Part shown: in pieces, positions 58,576-64,000 of the stretch
Position numbering within the stretch: the first letter of the stretch is position 1
Layout: each line of letters begins with the position of its first letter
Origin: DAISJI01 sp964559835
GTDB lineage: Bacteria; Acidobacteriota; Terriglobia; Terriglobales; Acidobacteriaceae
Assembly (NCBI GenBank): GCA_964559835.1
Contig: CAZLJE010000022.1
Location: 1 to 64,000, forward strand
Length of the DNA stretch: 64,000 nucleotides
Reading direction: 5' to 3'
Notes under the pieces: model-generated
Seen by the model: the letters and a program-made list of their open reading frames with translations, nothing else
Database searches by the model: none
Told to the model about the DNA's origin: nothing
Translations under genes and position numbers: made by a program

Positions 58576-59667
58576 ATGAAGCGCAAACAGATCATCGTTC
58601 TCCTCGTCGTCTTCGTCGTGCTTGGCGCGCTGGTATACCTCCAGATCCACACCTGGCGCCGTTTCGATTGGGAGAAATTCAAGGACGGCAGCGAAGGCAT
58701 CAATTGGCTGCGCGTGCTCGCCGCCGTCGCCTTGATCTACTTTGCCGACTTCCTCCGCGCTGCGCGCTGGAAGATCTTCCTGCGTCCTAGCGCCCCCAAC
58801 GTCGATTGGCGCAGCCTCATCGCTCCGCAATATGTCGGTTTTGCGGGTTTGGCGTTGCTCGGCCGGCCGGGCGAGTTCATTCGCCCTTACCTGATCGCCC
58901 GCCGCGCGAACCTGACCTTCGGCTCGCAAGTGGCGCTTTGGTTCGTCGAACGCGCTTTCGACACCGGCGCCGTCGCCATCATGCTCGCGGCCGACCTGTT
59001 CTTCGTTCCCGGCATGCGGGAGGACTACCCGCGCTGGCAGCCGTTTGGGTATGGCCTGATCGCACTTTTCCTCGCATTCGTCGTTCTGCTCGTTGCGCTG
59101 GCGAAGCGTGGCCCCGCGATTTCGTCATGGGTCTGCCGGCAGATCTCGGTTATCGCACCCAGCCTCGGCGCCAAGCTTGAGGTTCGCTTGCGTGCCATGG
59201 CCTCTGGGCTCGATGCCATCCACGACTTCCGCTCTTTTACCCAATCTGCTGCCCTTTCCCTGATCATCTGGGTGATCATCGCGATGGCCTACCGGCAGGT
59301 GACGCATGCCTATCCGGTCGACACCGGACTTCCCGGCCTGAATCTTCCGGAAGTCATTCTCCTCATGGCCGCCAGCGTCGCCGGCGGCGTGATTCAGTTG
59401 CCCGTAGTCGGTGGCGGCTCGCAACTGGCCACCATCGCTGTGCTTAGCCAGACGTTTGGCTACTCCGACAGCCCGGAACTCGCCGTCAGTTGCGGCATTC
59501 TGCTGTGGTTGGTGACGTTCATTGCCGTCACCCCGGTTGGATTGCTGCTCGCGCGCTATGAACACGTGTCCCTGCGCAAGCTGACCGAGGAGTCGCAGGA
59601 AGCCGAGCACGAGATCGAGGCCCAGATATCGCATCACGAGACTGAACCCAAAGCCAGTCTCGATTGA
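58576..59667 (+). CDS. LPG-synthase/YbhN-like membrane protein
   Basis: 363 residues, about eight hydrophobic segments. UPF0104/lysylphosphatidylglycerol-synthase TM-region type: LRAARWKIFLRPS, LLGRPGEFIRPYLIARRANLTFGSQVALWFVERAFD, and LPVVGGGSQLATIAVL. Probable polyprenyl-lipid or phospholipid flippase-like role; no catalytic aminoacyl domain present. A charged tail follows the last segment. Confidence 0.8.
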   Translation: MKRKQIIVLLVVFVVLGALVYLQIHTWRRFDWEKFKDGSEGINWLRVLAAVALIYFADFLRAARWKIFLRPSAPNVDWRSLIAPQYVGFAGLALLGRPGEFIRPYLIARRANLTFGSQVALWFVERAFDTGAVAIMLAADLFFVPGMREDYPRWQPFGYGLIALFLAFVVLLVALAKRGPAISSWVCRQISVIAPSLGAKLEVRLRAMASGLDAIHDFRSFTQSAALSLIIWVIIAMAYRQVTHAYPVDTGLPGLNLPEVILLMAASVAGGVIQLPVVGGGSQLATIAVLSQTFGYSDSPELAVSCGILLWLVTFIAVTPVGLLLARYEHVSLRKLTEESQEAEHEIEAQISHHETEPKASLD

Positions 59668-59706
59668 GTAACTCCCGGCTGCACTCCTCCCCTTCACCAG
59701 CGCTGG

Positions 59707-59712
59707 TAGAAT
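59707..59712 (+). promoter_or_regulatory. Extended -10 box for nrdR
   Basis: TGGTAGAAT has TG one base before TAGAAT, an extended -10. It lies 42 bases upstream of the nrdR ATG. The same nonamer recurs before ctaA (61506). Confidence 0.4.
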
Positions 59713-59754
59713 GAGTTATCGGAACCAAGGTTTAGGGTTTGCGCTGCAACCGTC

Positions 59755-60261
59755 ATGAAGTGTCCTTTTTGCGCCTTCGAGAACGATAAGGTGGTGGACT
59801 CGCGCGAGAGCAAGGAAGGCGAGTCGATCCGCCGCCGCCGCGAGTGCCTGAAGTGCGGCAAGCGCTTCACCACCTATGAGCGCATCGACGAGATCCCGTA
59901 CATGGTCATCAAGAAGGACGGCCGCCGGGAAAAATTCGAGCGCCAGAAGGTCCTCAACGGCCTGCTCCGCGCCTGCGAGAAGCGTCCCATTTCGATGGGC
60001 AAGCTCGAGCAGATCGTGGACGACGCCGAGAACTACGTCATTGATTCGCCCGACCGCGAGCGTCGCACCAGCGAGATCGGCGAGTTGATCATGAATCGCC
60101 TGCGCCGCTTCGACAAAGTCGCTTACGTGCGCTTCGCCAGCGTTTATCTGGATTTCAAAGATGTACAGGAATTCATGAGCGAATTGAAGGACCTGTTGAA
60201 GAATCAGGCAAAAGAAGTCTCTGTTGTGGACAAAGCGAAACCGAAACAAGTGACGCAATGA
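59755..60261 (+). CDS. nrdR: Transcriptional repressor NrdR
   Basis: Zinc-ribbon/ATP-cone repressor of ribonucleotide reductase genes. 168 residues. CxxC...CxxC zinc ribbon in CPFCAFENDKVVDSR and RRECLKCGKRFTTYER, then the ATP-cone domain (VIKKDGRREKFERQKVL). C-terminal tail slightly longer and basic. No nrd gene is adjacent. Confidence 0.97.
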   Translation: MKCPFCAFENDKVVDSRESKEGESIRRRRECLKCGKRFTTYERIDEIPYMVIKKDGRREKFERQKVLNGLLRACEKRPISMGKLEQIVDDAENYVIDSPDRERRTSEIGELIMNRLRRFDKVAYVRFASVYLDFKDVQEFMSELKDLLKNQAKEVSVVDKAKPKQVTQ

Positions 60262-60267
60262 AACCCG

Positions 60268-60322
60268 TTATTGGTTCTTGGTTGTTGGTTATTGGTTAGT
60301 AATTGCCGAGTGGGAACCAATT
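60268..60322. repeat. Low-complexity element M
   Basis: Degenerate TTGGTT units on the left (60268-60297) and a partial complement GGAACCAATT on the right (60313-60322). It follows the nrdR stop. A second, unrelated direct repeat of GCTAGCGACTGA (60387-60398, 60401-60412) sits just before the dehydrogenase start; the rest of the gap holds nothing recognisable. Confidence 0.6.
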
Positions 60323-60417
60323 CAATTTCCACTGCGCCCAGATGTGGGATGGGCGCATCCAATCAGCACTTCAGGGGAAAGGTTTTGCTAGCGACTGACG
60401 GCTAGCGACTGATTTTC

Positions 60418-61449
60418 ATGGCATATGACGTCACATTGATTCCCGGCGACGGTATCGGCCCCGAGATCACTTCCGCCGCCGTTCGCATCCTCGAAGCCAC
60501 GGGCGTGAAGTTCAACTGGGACCGGCAGGAAGCCGGCGCTGAGGCCTACGAGAAGTACCACGAGTACATGCCGCAGTCGCTGATCGATTCGTTCGAGCGC
60601 ACCAAGGTCGGGCTCAAGGGCCCCATCACTACGCCCATCGGCGGCGGATTCTCCAGCATCAACGTCGCGCTGCGCAAGCGCTTCACCCTGTACGCTAATT
60701 TCCGGCCCATCCGGAATCTGCCCCATATCCCGACGCGTTATCCGGAAGTGGACCTGATCATTATCCGCGAGAACACCGAAGGGCTGTATTCCGGCATTGA
60801 GCACGAAGTAGTCCCCGGCGTCGTCGAGAGCCTGAAGATTATTACCGAGGTGGCCTCTACCCGTATCGCGCGGTTCGCCTTCGAGTACGCGCGCAAGAAC
60901 AAGCGCCGCCGCGTCCACTGCATCCACAAGGCCAACATCATGAAGCTGTCCGACGGCCTTTTCCTGCGGTGCACGCGAAACGTCTCCAAGGAGTACCCGG
61001 AAATCACGTACGGCGAGCACATCGTGGACAACACCTGCATGCAACTGGTGACGAACCCGTACCAGTACGACGTGCTCGTGCTCGAGAACCTGTACGGCGA
61101 CATCATCAGCGACCTGTGCGCGGCATTCGTCGGCGGATTGGGCCTCGTTCCAGGCGCGAATTATGGCGATGGCTGCGCCATCTTCGAAGCAGTTCATGGT
61201 TCGGCGCCTGACATCGCGGGCCGCAACATCGCCAACCCGACGGCCCTGTTGCGCTCGGGCGTCTTGATGCTGCGGTATTTCGGCGAGACCGACGCGGCCA
61301 ATCGCATCCGCGCCGCGGTCGAAAAGGTCTATCGCACGCAAGAAAAACGGACGCGCGACGTCGGCGGCACCGCTACCACATCCGAGTACGCCGAAGCCGT
61401 GATCGAAGCCATGCAGGAAGAGCCGGTCGAAGAGCCGGCGATCAAGTAA
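60418..61449 (+). CDS. NAD-dependent isocitrate dehydrogenase-like
   Basis: Isocitrate/isopropylmalate dehydrogenase family; converts isocitrate to 2-oxoglutarate if the specificity call holds. 343 residues. N-terminal TLIPGDGIGPEIT, substrate-binding YANFRPIRNLPHI, RENTEGLYSG, metal-binding LYGDIISDLCAAFVGGLG, and EAVHGSAPDIAGRNIANPTA. The cofactor loop looks NAD-type. Isopropylmalate or tartrate dehydrogenase remain alternatives. Followed by a terminator. Confidence 0.88.
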   Translation: MAYDVTLIPGDGIGPEITSAAVRILEATGVKFNWDRQEAGAEAYEKYHEYMPQSLIDSFERTKVGLKGPITTPIGGGFSSINVALRKRFTLYANFRPIRNLPHIPTRYPEVDLIIIRENTEGLYSGIEHEVVPGVVESLKIITEVASTRIARFAFEYARKNKRRRVHCIHKANIMKLSDGLFLRCTRNVSKEYPEITYGEHIVDNTCMQLVTNPYQYDVLVLENLYGDIISDLCAAFVGGLGLVPGANYGDGCAIFEAVHGSAPDIAGRNIANPTALLRSGVLMLRYFGETDAANRIRAAVEKVYRTQEKRTRDVGGTATTSEYAEAVIEAMQEEPVEEPAIK

Positions 61450-61458
61450 ATGCGCCGG

Positions 61459-61482
61459 AAACCCGGTTCTGTACCGGGTTTT
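61459..61482 (+). terminator. Rho-independent terminator after the isocitrate dehydrogenase gene
   Basis: 8-bp stem AAACCCGG/CCGGGTTT (61459-61466, 61474-61481) with a 7-base loop, running into TTTT. Confidence 0.85.
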
Positions 61483-61508
61483 GGTGACGCAACCGGCCAT
61501 AGCTCTGG

Positions 61509-61514
61509 TAGAAT
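61509..61514 (+). promoter_or_regulatory. Extended -10 box for ctaA-ctaB
   Basis: TGGTAGAAT (TG one base before TAGAAT), 85 bases upstream of the ctaA ATG and after the terminator. Matches the -10 before nrdR. Confidence 0.4.
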
Positions 61515-61599
61515 CAGCCAGTTGCGTGGGGCAAAGATCGTTGAGTACGTGCGTTGACGCCAGTCGCCGACGCCGGAAGCCTGACGCCTGAAACCTGAA

Positions 61600-62535
61600 A
61601 TGAAGTCACTTTCCACGCCGTATAACCGGGCGCTGCATCGGTTGGCGACCTTCGCCGCGTTCTGGACTTTCGTCCTCATCGTCGCCGGCGCCCTTGTGAC
61701 CAGTAATGACGCCGGCCTCTCCGTTCCCGATTGGCCGACCTCGTTCGGTTCCCTCTACAAACTGCCGCCCATGGTTGGTGGGATCAAGTTCGAACACACG
61801 CACCGCATGATCGCCGAGTCCGTCGGCCTTCTTACCATCATTCTGGCGGTGTGGCTGTCGCGGACAGACCGCCGTCCCTGGATGCGTAAACTCGGATGGG
61901 CAGCATTGGGAACGGTGATCGCGCAAGGAATCCTTGGCGGCATCACCGTCCTTAATTTCCTGCCGCCCAGCATCTCTTCTGCCCACGCGACGTTAGGTCA
62001 AACCTTCTTCTGCCTGATCGTCGCCATTTGGCTGTTCACGGGCCGAACCTGGGTCGAGGAGCCGCGCCAGAAGCTACCTACGAAGAAGCCCAGCATCCAG
62101 GTCCTGACCGGCCTGGCTGTCACGTCGATCTATGTGCAGTTAATTCTTGGCGCCGCGTTCCGCCATCATGGCATCAAACTCCTGCCGCACATCATCAGTG
62201 CAACTGTAGTGACGTTTGTCCTGCTCTGGACCGTGGTGCGCGTGTTGACCGAATATCCGCAAGTGGACCAGCTTCGCAAACCCGCGGTCGCCCTTCTGAC
62301 GCTGCTGATGGTGCAGCTCGGTTTGGGCTTCGGCTCGTGGGTGACGCGCGTCGAATGGGGCCGTGACGCCGTTCAGCCCGAACGGGCGATGGTGTACACC
62401 ACTGTTGCTCACGTGGCCATCGGCGCTCTATTGCTGGCCACAGCGGTAGTGCTGGCCATCCAGTCATGGCGGCACGTCGCTATTCCAACCGCCGAGCGCA
62501 TCCCGCATCGTGAACCGAGGCCCGTCGCCATATGA
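61600..62535 (+). CDS. ctaA: Heme A synthase (COX15/CtaA)
   Basis: Oxidises the methyl group of heme O to give heme A for cytochrome oxidase. 311 residues, eight membrane helices. Conserved His and motifs: LIVAGALVTSNDAGLSVPDWPTSFGS, EHTHRMIAESVG, SSAHATLGQTFF, LGAAFRHHG and VAHVAIGALLL. Overlaps ctaB by 4 bases (ATGA). Confidence 0.94.
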   Translation: MKSLSTPYNRALHRLATFAAFWTFVLIVAGALVTSNDAGLSVPDWPTSFGSLYKLPPMVGGIKFEHTHRMIAESVGLLTIILAVWLSRTDRRPWMRKLGWAALGTVIAQGILGGITVLNFLPPSISSAHATLGQTFFCLIVAIWLFTGRTWVEEPRQKLPTKKPSIQVLTGLAVTSIYVQLILGAAFRHHGIKLLPHIISATVVTFVLLWTVVRVLTEYPQVDQLRKPAVALLTLLMVQLGLGFGSWVTRVEWGRDAVQPERAMVYTTVAHVAIGALLLATAVVLAIQSWRHVAIPTAERIPHREPRPVAI

Positions 62536-63461
62536 GCACCGCCACCCCTATCCTTGCCGCCCAGCGCACGTCCTTCGCGGTTGTGGCCCGCGATTATACC
62601 GAACTGGTAAAGCTGCGCGTTACCTCGCTGATCGTGATGACAGCGTGGGCCGGCTACTTCATGGGGGCGGCCAGATCCGGCGTCTCCTCCTGGGGCTGGG
62701 GACTGCTGCACGCCCTCGTGGGAATCGGACTCGTGTCCGGCGGCACAGCCGCGATGAATGAAGTTTTCGAATGCGACGTCGATGCGCTCATGCGGCGCAC
62801 GGCGGGACGCCCATTGCCCTCCAAGCGCATGGGTATGACCCAGGGCATGGCCATCGCCAGCTTCATGGTGTTCGGCGGCGGCGCGTATCTGGCAGTAATG
62901 ACGAACACGCTGACCGTCGTGCTCACCATGCTCACCGCCGTTCTCTACCTAGGGGTTTACACGCCGCTGAAGCGCGTTTCGCCGATCTGCACGTTCATCG
63001 GCGCGATACCCGGTGCAATGCCGCCCCTGCTGGGCTGGACCGCCGCCCGCGGCCGCATCGAACCCGAAGCCCTGGTCCTGTTCGCCATTGTCTTCTGCTG
63101 GCAATTCCCGCACTTCTACTCCATCGCGTGGATGTATCGGGAGGACTATGCGAATGCCGGCATCCGCATGTTGCCAGTGATCGAGGAGAACGGCTCCTGG
63201 ACACGGCGCGAGATCATCGGCTACTCGCTGGCGCTGATCCCCGCCACCCTGCTTCCGGCACTGATGCACATGGCCGGACGCGTGTACCTGGTCTCGGCGA
63301 TCCTGCTTGCCGGCGGCATGCTCTGGTACGGGGTACAGGCGAGTTTCAGCCCGCCGCCGATGTCTTCGCCGCAGGCTCGCGTTCACGCGCGTAACCTCCT
63401 GAAAGCCACCGTCATCTATCTCCCGCTGCTCTTCGCGGCGATGATGCTCAACGCGTTATAG
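62532..63461 (+). CDS. ctaB: Protoheme IX farnesyltransferase (heme O synthase)
   Basis: Adds farnesyl to protoheme IX to make heme O, upstream of CtaA. 309 residues, about nine membrane helices, UbiA family. Prenyl-diphosphate/Mg motifs NEVFECDVDALMRRTAGRPLPSKRM and YTPLKRVSPICTFIGAIPGAMPPLLGW. Forms an operon with ctaA and, eight bases on, an ABC ATPase. Confidence 0.95.
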   Translation: MSTATPILAAQRTSFAVVARDYTELVKLRVTSLIVMTAWAGYFMGAARSGVSSWGWGLLHALVGIGLVSGGTAAMNEVFECDVDALMRRTAGRPLPSKRMGMTQGMAIASFMVFGGGAYLAVMTNTLTVVLTMLTAVLYLGVYTPLKRVSPICTFIGAIPGAMPPLLGWTAARGRIEPEALVLFAIVFCWQFPHFYSIAWMYREDYANAGIRMLPVIEENGSWTRREIIGYSLALIPATLLPALMHMAGRVYLVSAILLAGGMLWYGVQASFSPPPMSSPQARVHARNLLKATVIYLPLLFAAMMLNAL

Positions 63462-63469
63462 AATTGACT

Positions 63470-64000
63470 GTGGCCTCAAATACCGCAGATCTCCTGGCCA
63501 AACCAGCAAAGCAAGCGGACACGCACGCCGTTATCCGCGTGGAAGGGCTGCGCCATCTTTACGGCGACCGCGCGGCGCTGGACGGCGTCAGCTTTGACGT
63601 GCGCGGGGCGGAGATCTTCGGTCTCCTGGGCCCGAACGGCAGCGGCAAGACCACGATGTTCCGCATTCTCTCGACGCTCATGCTGCCGAGCGGCGGGCGG
63701 GCGATGATCGCCGGCTTCGACGCGGCGCGTGACGCGTCCAACCTGCGCAAGCACATCGGAGTGGTCTTCCAGGCCCAGAGTATCGACATTAAGCTGTCCG
63801 CCGAAGAGAATCTGCGCCATGTCGGCCACTTGTACGGGCTCTCCGGCTCCACACTCAAGCAGCGCATCCGCGAGATGCTCGGTCGCGTCGGGCTCTCCGA
63901 CCGCGCCAACGACCGCGCCGAGACCTTCTCTGGCGGCATGCAGCGTCGCCTCGAATTGGCGAAAGGGCTGCTGCATCATCCATCGGTGCTGCTGCTGGAT
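63470..64000 (+). CDS. ABC transporter ATP-binding protein, 3' end beyond window
   Basis: Open frame from a GTG at 63470 to the window end (177 codons, no stop). Walker A GPNGSGKTTMFR, Q-loop VVFQAQSIDIKLSAEENL, signature TFSGGMQRRLELAK, and the start of Walker B SVLLLD at the edge. DrrA/CcmA-type single ATPase. Position after ctaA-ctaB suggests a role in cytochrome oxidase or heme export, but the partner is outside the window. Confidence 0.85.
   Translation, partial: MASNTADLLAKPAKQADTHAVIRVEGLRHLYGDRAALDGVSFDVRGAEIFGLLGPNGSGKTTMFRILSTLMLPSGGRAMIAGFDAARDASNLRKHIGVVFQAQSIDIKLSAEENLRHVGHLYGLSGSTLKQRIREMLGRVGLSDRANDRAETFSGGMQRRLELAKGLLHHPSVLLLD

Noticed and set aside
2335..60322. CRISPR arrays or insertion sequences behind the repeats
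   Set aside because: No regular repeat-spacer spacing, no transposase frames, no target-site duplications; the arms are internally repetitive and differ at every site.

Overview
The window is GC-rich chromosomal DNA, almost fully packed with genes. It most likely comes from an acidobacterium of the Koribacter/Terriglobia type (phylum Acidobacteriota). The evidence is a 1303-residue Oar-like TonB-dependent receptor with an N-terminal carboxypeptidase-regulatory domain, a hemX-A-C-D heme operon with hemQ nearby, many exported hypothetical proteins of acidobacterial style, and numerous intergenic low-complexity palindromes. No insertion sequence, prophage, CRISPR array, rRNA or convincing tRNA was seen.

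Layout. 1-3.5 kb: inositol-3-phosphate synthase (cut by the window start), small membrane/exported proteins and DedA. 3.5-10.3 kb: heme and DNA-repair block with hemQ, a hemQ-like paralog that has lost the catalytic residues, endonuclease III, and the minus-strand hemX-hemA-hemC-hemD operon, which has a promoter palindrome and a CRP-type site upstream. 10.3-19.8 kb: a class A beta-lactamase-like serine hydrolase with an overlapping partner, a GalT-like protein, mutS, then nagZ, anmK and an oligopeptide-binding lipoprotein that together suggest cell-wall recycling. 19.8-32.2 kb: YmdB phosphodiesterase, HAD phosphatase, secretin-like protein, DsbA-like protein with duplicated N-domains, NAD synthetase, CPBP protease, GHMP kinase, PLP decarboxylase and a YVTN propeller. 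32.3-43.5 kb: orphan nuoB, Zn alcohol dehydrogenase, MocA-like nucleotidyltransferase, IscU-like scaffold, radical SAM protein, BtuF-like protein, fRMsr, MutT and an M13 peptidase. 44.7-46.4 kb: a gene-poor stretch with two tandem copies of a structured candidate ncRNA, a DnaA-box-like cluster and an RNase HI gene. 46.4-56 kb: TonB receptor with a strong terminator, a seven-gene Mrp/Mbh-type antiporter operon and an NRAMP-related (Mg-type) transporter. 56-64 kb: outer-membrane barrel, Cof phosphatase, lytic transglycosylase, flippase-like protein, NrdR, NAD-isocitrate dehydrogenase, ctaA-ctaB (heme A/O synthesis) and an ABC ATPase cut by the window end.

Two themes recur. First, genes are tightly coupled: ATGA, TGATG and TAATG overlaps are frequent. 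Second, many intergenic gaps hold palindromes whose arms are built of short degenerate direct repeats. The unit differs at each site but the architecture is the same, and at one site the element supplies the signal peptide of a lipoprotein. The most novel-looking item is the tandem RNA-like repeat at 44774-45251, whose hairpins show compensatory base changes between the two copies.
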